27,355 bases of DNA from Desulfosudis sp034189195. Its GTDB lineage: Bacteria; Desulfobacterota; Desulfobacteria; Desulfobacterales; Desulfosudaceae. This document shows, in pieces, positions 1-7,198 of this stretch. Below the pieces are notes generated by a model. That model made no database searches. It was not told the origin of the DNA and was given only the letters and a program-made list of their open reading frames with translations. Where the stretch lies: assembly GCA_034189195.1 (NCBI GenBank), contig JAXHVI010000099.1:1-27355 (forward strand). Direction: 5' to 3'. Both the position numbers and the translations under genes were made by a program. The number at the start of each line of letters is the position of its first letter. Positions within the stretch are counted from its first letter, which is position 1.

Positions 1-403
1 AAATAAAGGAAGAAAACGGAAGAAGATTTTTAAAAATCGAATCGATCCGAAGAAAAGACCAGCAAAGAAAATAACATTTTTATCCCGCCAGCTTCATAGC
101 ATTTTTATCTCGGCGGTGACAGAAAACTAAAATCTTTGGCTAACCAATAGGGCCACCTGACCCTAAGGGCCATGTGGCTCTCGGAATCAGGTAAGCTTGC
201 CGTTGGTCTCATTATACTTTCAAGTCGAAAAAATCATACTGGAGGGGCGATAAGCGCAGCCTCGCTTTCGGGGAAAGTGTTTTCGTTATTCCGGATATTT
301 TACGAGTTGATTTGGCCGAAAGATGCAAGGCCCGGGACATGAAGCTGTAGCCGGCTACTGCGAATGTCCCGCAACACAGCAGATGCGGCCAGGGCGCCTC
401 TCG
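1..403. other. Non-coding left flank
   Basis: No convincing coding region is visible; the only open frame here lies inside a palindromic repeat and runs antisense into the acyl-CoA synthetase gene. The stretch is AT-rich at the far left. It contains a 17-bp imperfect direct repeat (about 73-89 and 98-115, both reading CATTTTTATC followed by a CG-rich end). A hairpin lies at 152-178 (GCCAC pairs with GTGGC), with a possible alternative pairing of ACCTGA at 155-160 with TCAGGT at 187-192. The long palindromic element at 321-388 is listed separately. A TATAAT word lies on the minus strand at 211-216, but I see no good -35 box for it. Confidence 0.6.
321..388. repeat. Palindromic intergenic element downstream of the acyl-CoA synthetase
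   Basis: The two halves form an imperfect palindrome about 68 bp long, centred on GTAGCCGGCTAC at 348-359. GGGACAT at 334-340 matches ATGTCCC at 364-370, and the outer arms pair AGATGCAAGG with the region around CAGCAGATGC. It begins about 16 bp downstream of the leftward acyl-CoA synthetase stop codon, so in RNA it could act as a strong 3' hairpin. There is no long T-run, so it is not a classical intrinsic terminator. Its form resembles dispersed palindromic repeats that I recall from Desulfobacterales intergenic regions; that link is from memory. Confidence 0.6.
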
Positions 404-2521
404 CTACTCCTCGGGAATAAAAGATCTTCCGTAATCACACCACACCTTGATGGCAATGCTCATGGGCTTGATCATGGGCACGGTGTATGTGTGAAATTTT
501 TTTGAATACAGGTAGGCCCGGCTTCTGGCCACGTGTTTGGAAAACCCGCGCGGGGAGACGATCAGGGGTTTTTTGAGATCTCTTTGCAGGTCAATGAGCC
601 GCTCGGGCAGGTATTCGGACAGGTAGGGCACCTGGAGGTAGATTGCGGTGAGGATGATGTCGGTATTGGGGTCGTCGGCGATAATCCGCAGGGCCGCCAG
701 CAGGCGGTCGTCATCACAGTTGCCGAACAGGTCCAGCGGGTTTGAGCCGATACCGGCAACAATGGTGGCCTTGTCTTCCGGCCGGGCGGTCTTGATGTTG
801 TCCGCCATCAGCTCCTGAAGGGCTTTTCTGGTTTCCGGCGCAAACTCGGCCAGCTCCATGCACTCTTCGGTCACCCGGTCGGCCAGCAGGATGCCGGCAC
901 CGCCGCCCACGCTGACCACGGACACCCGGTTGCCTCCGGCCGCCGGCTGGGAGCTGAGCATGGAAAGAATGTTGACCAGGACTTTGGGGTCTTCTGTCAG
1001 CTCTTCCACAAGGTAAAAGCCGGCCTGGCGGCAGCAGGCCTTGAAGGCCTCGTGGCTGCCGGCCAGAGACGCGGTATGGGAGAGGGTGGCCGCGGCCCCG
1101 CCCCCGGTGCCGCCCTTGATGACCAGCACCGGTTTTTTCGCGGACACCGTTTTGCCCACCTGCATCAGCTTGAGGCCGTTGTCAAAGCCCTCCATGTAGA
1201 TGGCGATCACCTTTATTCTGGGGTCGTTTCCCATGTGGGCCAGAATTTCCGCCACGCCCACGGAGCTGGCGTTTCCGCAGCTCACCCACATGCCCAGGTC
1301 CAGGTTATCGGCCTCCATCATTTCCATCAGTTCAAGGCCCACGCCGCCGCTCTGGGAGATGATGCCGATACCGCTGGACCCCCTGATCACGCTGGTGCGG
1401 TGTTCCGGTATGAACAGGGTGTTGACCTTTGAAAAATTGTCAATCACCCCCATGCAGTTGGGGCCAATATAAGCCACGTCATATTGAATGCTCAACTCCA
1501 GAAGCCGCTCTTCCAGGTCTTTTCTGCCGATTTCGGCAAACCCGTCACTGAAGATGATGGCGCCCCGGCCCCCTGCCTTGCAAAACTGTTCAAAGCGCTC
1601 CACCGTGGCTTCGGCGTTGACGGCAAAAACGCCCAAATCCGGGGCTTCGGGCAGGGATTCAAAATCGGGATAGCAGGTCAGGCCCTGGACGGTTTTCAGC
1701 CTGGGGTTGATGGGATAGACGGTGGGGATGCCGAGGCAGTTTTTCAGAATGATGCCGCCCATGGTGCCGGGCCGGGAAGCGCCCACAACGGCCACGGACC
1801 GGGGACTGAAAATGGCCTTCAGGCTTTTCATTTTGCCTTCGGAAAGGTCGGTGCCGGAGGGTACGGAAACAGGATCATCGGCAATGAGCCGGCAGTCCAC
1901 GATGGCGTATCCCTGTTCGTAGACGATGACGGGATTTAAGTCCAGCTCGTTAATTTCCGGATGCTCGGCCATGAACCGGGAGACATTGATGGCAAGCCGG
2001 ATCACGGCCGGTTTGTCCAGGGCCGGGCCACGAAACCCGTTCAGGACGGTGCCGGCCATGGTCTGGGAAAGCATTTCTTCAACATCGGTCTCGGTCAGAA
2101 TGCCGATGCCGGGCTGAACATCGGCCCACAGCTCCACGAACCGGCCGCCATGGCCCACCATGGTCACCGGCCCAAACCCGGGGTCCTGCTTGGCTCCTAT
2201 CAGGAGTTCAAATCCGGGATCGGCCATTTTCTGCACCAGGATGCCGTCGGGCAGACCGGCGCCGGCCTGCTTTACGTTTTTCAGCAGGCGGTCCAGGGCA
2301 TTTTTGACGGCCTCTTCGGTTTTGAGATTGAGAAAAACAACCTGCGCGTCGGTTTTGTGAATGATCTTTTCCGATATGGCCTTTAAAACAACCGGGTATC
2401 CAAGATCCCGGGCGACCTGGACCGCCTGTTGTGGATCGGCGACCATTCTGCCAAGAATGGGAATGTCATATGCTTCAAGCAGGTCGGCGGATGCTGTGAA
2501 ATCCAACTGGGTTTTGGCCAT
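404..2521 (-). CDS. ADP-forming acyl-CoA synthetase (acetate-CoA ligase type), fused beta-alpha
   Basis: A 705-residue fused NDP-forming acyl-CoA synthetase. The family interconverts acyl-CoA + ADP + Pi with acid + CoA + ATP, so it can make ATP by substrate-level phosphorylation in the cytoplasm. The ATP-grasp (beta) half comes first (about 1-220), with His55 in IIHKTD and the segment GFELLIGAKQDPGFGP at 103-118. The CoA-binding domain follows (about 230-360, with GPNC at 353-356), then the succinyl-CoA-ligase-like domain containing SHTASLAG with His482, the expected phosphohistidine. Both histidines of the phosphate relay are therefore present. I chose the ATG at 2521 because GGGGA sits 8 nt upstream and homology begins there; ATGs at 2536 and 2593 are possible. 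It lies 83 bp downstream of the transglutaminase-like gene, in the same direction. The acid it uses cannot be told from sequence. Confidence 0.88.
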   Translation of the reverse strand: MAKTQLDFTASADLLEAYDIPILGRMVADPQQAVQVARDLGYPVVLKAISEKIIHKTDAQVVFLNLKTEEAVKNALDRLLKNVKQAGAGLPDGILVQKMADPGFELLIGAKQDPGFGPVTMVGHGGRFVELWADVQPGIGILTETDVEEMLSQTMAGTVLNGFRGPALDKPAVIRLAINVSRFMAEHPEINELDLNPVIVYEQGYAIVDCRLIADDPVSVPSGTDLSEGKMKSLKAIFSPRSVAVVGASRPGTMGGIILKNCLGIPTVYPINPRLKTVQGLTCYPDFESLPEAPDLGVFAVNAEATVERFEQFCKAGGRGAIIFSDGFAEIGRKDLEERLLELSIQYDVAYIGPNCMGVIDNFSKVNTLFIPEHRTSVIRGSSGIGIISQSGGVGLELMEMMEADNLDLGMWVSCGNASSVGVAEILAHMGNDPRIKVIAIYMEGFDNGLKLMQVGKTVSAKKPVLVIKGGTGGGAAATLSHTASLAGSHEAFKACCRQAGFYLVEELTEDPKVLVNILSMLSSQPAAGGNRVSVVSVGGGAGILLADRVTEECMELAEFAPETRKALQELMADNIKTARPEDKATIVAGIGSNPLDLFGNCDDDRLLAALRIIADDPNTDIILTAIYLQVPYLSEYLPERLIDLQRDLKKPLIVSPRGFSKHVARSRAYLYSKKFHTYTVPMIKPMSIAIKVWCDYGRSFIPEE

Positions 2522-2604
2522 GGCGCTTTTCCCCATAAACAAAATAACGGAATGGGCCGTTTCCGGCGATGGTGGCCGGGCCTCGCCTTGCAATACCCTG
2601 AACG

Positions 2605-4320
2605 CTATTCGGCTTTAAAATCCTTTGGCGCCAGGCCGGTGACCCGGTAGTTGAACTCAAAGGCGTGGCTGTGGCTCCACTGCTCGTCAAACAGGGTCCG
2701 GTACCGGGTGCCGTCCTGGGGCCCGGTGGGCTTTCCGTAGGAGAAGAACCAGTTCACGATGGGCCCGCCGGTAAATCCCAGGGCCGCCCAGTAGCGGCCC
2801 GGCTGCAGCACGATCTCCTGGCCGGCAAACGCGAAATCCACCCAGTCATAGCCGGGCTTGTACACCCGGTCGGCCAGAAACACCATGTCGCTGACCGCCA
2901 TCTGCTGGTCGGGAATGCCCTTTTTATCGGTGAACAGTTCCATCCAGAGCTGGCCGTCCGAGCTGAAGCTGTGCAGGGCCAGGCCGATGGCCGACAGCTT
3001 CACCGGCCTGTCCAGAACAAAGGACTGGGCGTACTTTTTCCCCTGGGTGGTCACGTATTCGGCGGTCTCCACCAGAAAGGCCTTGACCATCTTCATGCTG
3101 CCGTCCGGGGCCTCTTCGGTGCGGGCACGGGCCGTCTGAAAGTCCAGGTGTTTCGGAAACTCCAGGTTGCCGAACACAAAGGGCTCGGAAAAGACCAGGG
3201 TCTTTAACCGCTCCGGCTTCACCGGCTCGGGCTCGGGCTCTTTGTACACCTTGGTCACTTTCTGGAACGCGGCGGTCACCGGCGGGCCGAACATCTTGTT
3301 TTTGGGCCCGTAGTCGGTTTTGGTGCCGGCCAGGGTCACGTTGTCGGACAGAAAGTCGGCCCGGATATCCTCCCGGAACGAAGGCTTGCCGGTGGCGCCC
3401 TTTACCCGGGTCCACCGGATCAGGCCGTCGTTTTCCGTGTCGTTGTTGTCCAGGCCCACCTCCACGCGGATGAACCGGTTGCTTACAAACAGCTCGGTAC
3501 ACTGGGGATCAAAGGGCACCCACTTTAAATCGGGAAAATAGACCTCGATCCAGGAGTGGCGGCCTTCGGCGTTTTTCATGATCAGCACGGTGTCGCCCTG
3601 CTTGATCTCGTAGGGGTTTTTCAGGGTCACGCCGTTGACGATGCGCACCGGAATACCGGCCGCCCGCATCAGGGCCGCGGAGAGGTGGGAGTAGTTCTGG
3701 CAGTTGCCCTTGCCGGAGGTAAAGGCGTACATGGCGTCGTAGCTTTCCGGCGGCTGCACGTAGCGCATGTGGTCGATCATCCAGGTGAGGATCCGGCGCA
3801 CCGCGTCGAACTGGGTTTCGGCCGAGGCGGTGAGTTCCCTGGCCTTTTGTGTGATGGCCGGATCCGATGCCGGCACCTGGCCGGTGGCGGCAAGGTAGGG
3901 CTTCACCGCGTCGGGAAGCCCGGTCACCGGGAACGGGGCCGAGGTCTTCAGCGTGTCCAGCCGGACGCTGTTTTTCACGTTAAAGGCCAGGGTGGCGGAC
4001 ACGGGCTGGACCGGGTTGTTCCAGGCGGCCTCCATGATGATGTTGCCGTTCTCGTCGGTTTTCGCGGTCTGGCTGTCCGGCGCCACCGAAAAGGTGATGT
4101 CTGCCGACTCCACCGCCTGGTTGTAAGTGGGTGAGGTAAAGGAGACCGGCTTTACGTAGCTTAAAAACAGCTTGCGCGTGTCCGGGGCCGGGGTGATGGA
4201 CTGGACCATCTGGTAGGCGATGGCAGAGTCCTGGCCCCCGTTGAGCAGATAGTTCTCGGCAAAAGCCGGGCCGGTAAAAAAGAGGGCGCAGGCCAGTAGG
4301 ACAACAGCAAAACGTTTCAT
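2605..4320 (-). CDS. Exported transglutaminase-like protein
   Basis: A 571-residue protein with a clear N-terminal signal peptide (positively charged start, hydrophobic core, AFA/EN cleavage site after residue 21). The papain-like transglutaminase core spans about 165-275. Its catalytic triad is readable: Cys207 in GKGNCQNYSHL, His255 in GRHSWIEVYF and Asp271 in WVPFDP. An N-terminal beta-rich region precedes it, and a C-terminal region of about 200 residues (from ~385) looks like a beta-sandwich, possibly substrate- or carbohydrate-binding. In bacteria this family mostly comprises periplasmic or secreted peptidases or amidases rather than true cross-linkers, so the substrate is unknown. An AGGTG element about 6 nt before the ATG supports the start. 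The gene is followed by the acyl-CoA synthetase, but no functional link is evident. Confidence 0.8.
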   Translation of the reverse strand: MKRFAVVLLACALFFTGPAFAENYLLNGGQDSAIAYQMVQSITPAPDTRKLFLSYVKPVSFTSPTYNQAVESADITFSVAPDSQTAKTDENGNIIMEAAWNNPVQPVSATLAFNVKNSVRLDTLKTSAPFPVTGLPDAVKPYLAATGQVPASDPAITQKARELTASAETQFDAVRRILTWMIDHMRYVQPPESYDAMYAFTSGKGNCQNYSHLSAALMRAAGIPVRIVNGVTLKNPYEIKQGDTVLIMKNAEGRHSWIEVYFPDLKWVPFDPQCTELFVSNRFIRVEVGLDNNDTENDGLIRWTRVKGATGKPSFREDIRADFLSDNVTLAGTKTDYGPKNKMFGPPVTAAFQKVTKVYKEPEPEPVKPERLKTLVFSEPFVFGNLEFPKHLDFQTARARTEEAPDGSMKMVKAFLVETAEYVTTQGKKYAQSFVLDRPVKLSAIGLALHSFSSDGQLWMELFTDKKGIPDQQMAVSDMVFLADRVYKPGYDWVDFAFAGQEIVLQPGRYWAALGFTGGPIVNWFFSYGKPTGPQDGTRYRTLFDEQWSHSHAFEFNYRVTGLAPKDFKAE

Positions 4321-4360
4321 AAGGCACCTGCCTGGAAAAAGGTTTTTCTCGGGAATTTCC

Positions 4361-4539
4361 CGTCATTGCGAGCGTAAGCGAAGCAACCTGGAACGCCCAT
4401 GGGTCATTGCGCCTGTCCGCCATAGCCTTTGGCGACGGCGGAAGCGCAAGCGAAGCAATCTTGTTCATATACGGAAGAGATTGCTTCGTCGCGTTAGCTC
4501 CTCGCAATGACGAAAAACGGCCGAAGGCGAAGCAATCTT
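4361..4539. repeat. Cluster of short dispersed REP/MITE-like repeats
   Basis: Three recognisable copies and one fragment of a short element lie in the gap between two leftward genes. Copy A (4361-4387) reads CGTCATTGCGAG then CGTAAGCGAAGCAA. Copy B (4412-4461) has the same ends, separated by an inserted stretch containing GCCATAGCCTTTGGCG. Copy C (4478-4512) is inverted: AGATTGCTTCGTCG, then CTCGCAATGACG. A partial copy ends in GCGAAGCAATCTT (about 4522-4539). The inverted arrangement of B and C allows a long hairpin. Elements with the ends GTCATTGCGAG and GAAGCAATC are widespread non-autonomous repeats in bacterial genomes (from memory). No coding sequence is seen in this gap. Confidence 0.75.
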
Positions 4540-4546
4540 CTAAGGT

Positions 4547-5851
4547 TTATTGCAGTTCCTTTGCCCCCTTATAAATGATGTCGAACAGCCGCTGGACATC
4601 GGCCTCCTCAATGCAGGAAAAGGCCACCCGCAGGTCGTGTTCGCCCAGGGCGATCAGGCCCACCCCGTATTTGTCCAGCAGGTGGACCCGCAGGGCTTCG
4701 GCCTTGACCTTTTTTAACTTCAGGCACATGAAATAGCCGGAGTTAAAGGGGTAGACCTCCCATGCGTCGCCATATCCGGGATCGGCCAGCACCTGCTTGA
4801 CCTTGTTGGCCCGGGCCTTTAAGACCTGGCCCTTTGCCTGCCGCTCCTTCTGGTAATTGGCGTTCTCCAGGGACTTTAACACAATGGACTGGCCCAGGTG
4901 GGAGGCGTTGGAGATGGAGCCCCGCACGCACCCGGCGGTTTTCTTCTCCAGGGCGTCATACACATCGGCTGAAGCCCCGGCCTTGCAGCCATAGGTGACA
5001 AACCCGATTCTCAGGCCCCACACGTAGTTCTCCTTGGTGGCGCCGTCCAGCTTGATGGCCAGCAGCCGCTCGTGGGCCCCGCAGAGCCTGGCAAACAGCG
5101 ACTCCTTCATCACGTTCTCTTCGTAAAAAAGGCCGAAGTAGGAGTCGTCGCACACCACCATCACATCGGCGCCGCCGGCCGCGATGTCGGTCAGAACAGC
5201 GGTCATGGCCTCCCCTTCCGCATGGGTCAGGGTGTAGCCCGTGGGGTTCTGGGGAAAGTTGAGCAGGGTGATGAGCTTGCCGTCTTTTTCCGCCGCGGCC
5301 CGGGCCGCTTTCTCAAACCCCTTTACGTTAAAGCCGCCGGCCTCGTTGAAAAGCGGAAAGTGGCTCAGGTTCACCCCCCGGCGCACGTTGAGGATCATGT
5401 TGTAGTTGCCCCAGAACATGTGGGGCAAAAGCACGGTGTCGCCGGGATTGGTCCACACATCGGCAAACACGCTGATGGCGTGGGTGATGCCGCAGGTTAC
5501 CACCGGCAGGCTGACGGCCTGGTCCGCAAGGGAGGGGTTCTTCTCATACAGTCCCTTCTGCCATGCCTTGCGCAGTCCGGGAATGCCGAAGGAGGGCGCG
5601 TAGGTGAGGGACTCTTCCGGCACCAGGGGCGCCACCTGGTCCATGACCGAGGGCAGGCACATGATGCCCCCCTCTTCCTTGGCAATGCCGATGGTGGCGT
5701 TGATGGCGTGGGCCTTTTCCTTGGCCTCGGCGCTCTGGCTTAAAATGCCCTTGGGAAAAAACAGGGACTTGCCCACGTCGGACAGCATGTCAAAAATATG
5801 GGGGCTGTTTGCCTGCAGAATATCGTTCAACTCTTTTGCGATCGGGTTCAT
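4547..5851 (-). CDS. PLP-dependent class I/II aminotransferase
   Basis: A 434-residue fold-type I aminotransferase. The NPTG loop is at 202-205, followed by a CDDSYFG segment (234-240) that carries the PLP-ring aspartate and tyrosine. The likely Schiff-base lysine is Lys273 in DGATKENYVWGLRIG, and Arg281 is the carboxylate-binding arginine. The length fits the family, and N- and C-termini both look complete. The overall pattern (INATIG near residue 50, FWGNY near 147) suggests an aspartate/aromatic-type enzyme, but the amino-acid substrate cannot be assigned. AAGGAG lies 12 nt upstream of the ATG. The gene has its own promoter (5907-5935) and diverges from the LD-carboxypeptidase gene. Confidence 0.85.
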   Translation of the reverse strand: MNPIAKELNDILQANSPHIFDMLSDVGKSLFFPKGILSQSAEAKEKAHAINATIGIAKEEGGIMCLPSVMDQVAPLVPEESLTYAPSFGIPGLRKAWQKGLYEKNPSLADQAVSLPVVTCGITHAISVFADVWTNPGDTVLLPHMFWGNYNMILNVRRGVNLSHFPLFNEAGGFNVKGFEKAARAAAEKDGKLITLLNFPQNPTGYTLTHAEGEAMTAVLTDIAAGGADVMVVCDDSYFGLFYEENVMKESLFARLCGAHERLLAIKLDGATKENYVWGLRIGFVTYGCKAGASADVYDALEKKTAGCVRGSISNASHLGQSIVLKSLENANYQKERQAKGQVLKARANKVKQVLADPGYGDAWEVYPFNSGYFMCLKLKKVKAEALRVHLLDKYGVGLIALGEHDLRVAFSCIEEADVQRLFDIIYKGAKELQ

Positions 5852-5906
5852 CGTAAAATGGGTCTCCTTGTGTTAGGGTTTTATTCGTGAAACAGTGCCA
5901 GTGGCC

Positions 5907-5935
5907 TTTGTACCGGTTCCAGGGCGGGGTGTCAA
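5907..5935 (-). promoter_or_regulatory. Sigma70-type promoter of the aminotransferase gene
   Basis: On the minus strand a perfect TTGACA (5930-5935) is followed, after a 17-bp spacer, by TACAAA (5907-5912). Transcription would start near 5900, about 50 nt before the aminotransferase ATG. The position in a divergent gap supports it; there is no experimental evidence. Confidence 0.6.
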
Positions 5936-5969
5936 GCAAAAACAGGGGGGGGGTTGTGCAAATAAATGC

Positions 5970-5999
5970 TTGTTTTTTAACTGATTATCCTGCTATAGT
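5970..5999 (+). promoter_or_regulatory. Extended -10 promoter of the LD-carboxypeptidase gene
   Basis: TTGTTT (5970-5975) is followed after 18 bp by TATAGT (5994-5999), which is preceded by an extended -10 TG at 5991-5992. The predicted start near 6006 leaves a leader of roughly 70 nt before the ATG at 6075. A run of nine G residues lies upstream at 5945-5953. Confidence 0.5.
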
Positions 6000-6074
6000 C
6001 CGGTGTGATCCACAGAGGCTGCCCGGAGTTGTTTTATGGTCGGGCTATCGATGGACGGGACAAAAGGAGAAGGA

Positions 6075-7001
6075 ATGACGACAACGGACCTTGCGCCCAT
6101 GGCAAAGATCAAACCCCGGGCACTTGCCTTTGGCGACACCATCGGCATTGCGGCCCCGGCCGGGGCCTTTGACGCCGACCGGCTTGAAAAGGGGCTGTCC
6201 GTTCTTCAGGCCATGGGCTTTTCAGTGCGCCTTCCCGACGGCGCCCACGCCTCCCAACGCTATCTGGCCGGCACCGACGATCACCGGGCCGCCATGTTCA
6301 ACCGCCTGTTTGCCGACCCGGACATAAAGGCCGTGGCCTGCGCCCGGGGCGGGTTCGGTGCCCTGCGCATGGCCCCCCTGATCGACATGGAGGCCATCAC
6401 GCGCCACCCAAAGATATTTCTCGGGTTTTCCGATATCTCGGTGCTGCTCTCCATTCTGGGCCGCAAGGCCGGGCTGATCACCTTTCACGGCCCGGTGGTC
6501 ACCTCCCTGGCCGATGCAGACGACGCCACCATTGCCTCCCTGGCCGATGCCCTGACCACCACCGAACCGCTGCGTATCGACCTGGCCGAAGGCATGCCCC
6601 TTGTGCCGGGCACGGCCCAGGGCCCGGTTGCCGGCGGCAACCTGGCCTCGTTGTGCCAGATGATCGGCACCCCCTGGCAACCCGTTTTTGATGGCTGTAT
6701 CCTGTTTCTGGAGGAGACCAACGAGCCGGCCTACCGCGTTGACCGCATGCTGAACCAGATGCGGCTGGCCGGGTGCCTTGCGGGCGTTGCCGGCGTGGCC
6801 CTGGGCCGGTTTGACCGGTGCGGGCATATGGATGTGATTTTTGAAATCGTGCGCGAGCACCTGCCCGAAGGGGTGGCGGTGCTGGCCGGGTTTCCCGTTG
6901 GCCACAACGGTACCAACCAAACCCTGCCCCTGGGGGTGTGGGCCACCCTGGACGCGGAGAACCGGTTCCTGGAATACCACGAACCGGCCCTGGCGCGATA
7001 G
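6075..7001 (+). CDS. ldcA: LD-carboxypeptidase, peptidase family S66
   Basis: A 308-residue S66 serine peptidase. LdcA-type members cleave the terminal D-alanine from the L,D-bond of murein tetrapeptides during peptidoglycan recycling in the cytoplasm. The family pattern is complete: RGGFGALR (91-98), the nucleophile Ser119 in GFSD, Glu213 in FLEETNEPAYRVDRML, and His277 in VGHNGTNQTLPLG. There is no signal peptide, in line with a cytosolic recycling role. I chose the ATG at 6075 because AAGGAGAAGG stands directly before it; an in-frame ATG at 6036 lacks this. An MccF-type self-immunity peptidase belongs to the same family, but no microcin genes are nearby, and the mre cluster downstream fits a cell-wall role. 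Confidence 0.88.
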   Translation: MTTTDLAPMAKIKPRALAFGDTIGIAAPAGAFDADRLEKGLSVLQAMGFSVRLPDGAHASQRYLAGTDDHRAAMFNRLFADPDIKAVACARGGFGALRMAPLIDMEAITRHPKIFLGFSDISVLLSILGRKAGLITFHGPVVTSLADADDATIASLADALTTTEPLRIDLAEGMPLVPGTAQGPVAGGNLASLCQMIGTPWQPVFDGCILFLEETNEPAYRVDRMLNQMRLAGCLAGVAGVALGRFDRCGHMDVIFEIVREHLPEGVAVLAGFPVGHNGTNQTLPLGVWATLDAENRFLEYHEPALAR

Positions 7002-7040
7002 GCGGGGGGGCATCTGTGCGGCCGGCCGGCCGCTTTTTAA

Positions 7041-7189
7041 CACGAAGTGCACGAAGGACACGAAGAACACGGAGCTGACGGTGCGGATGCGGCAGGGCTT
7101 TGTCGAAATCGGTATCGGTATCGAGCACGAGCACGTGCACGGGCACGAGCACGGGCACGATTAAGAGTAAGAGTAAGAGTAAGAGAAAG
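7041..7189 (+). repeat. Compound short tandem repeat block
   Basis: Several simple repeats are stacked in the gap before the serine hydrolase gene. CACGAAG occurs at 7041, 7050 and 7059 (period 9). GGTATC occurs twice (7111-7122). Six hexamers of the form G-A/T/G-GCAC run from 7123 to 7158. TAAGAG occurs four times (7162-7185), followed by an imperfect copy. Three adjacent blocks of different sequence thus share a 6-bp period. The block ends about 10 bp before the ATG at 7199, so it would lie in the transcript leader. No protein is proposed for either strand; the Arg-rich antisense frame is a by-product of the repeats. Confidence 0.85.
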
Positions 7190-7198
7190 ACAGGGTAG

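Noticed and set aside
323..505. Small plus-strand gene at the left end
   Set aside because: It begins in the palindromic repeat and runs antisense into the acyl-CoA synthetase gene; no ribosome-binding site or known domain.
7041..7189. CRISPR array
   Set aside because: The repeats are 6-9 bp without unique spacers of regular length, and no cas genes are near.
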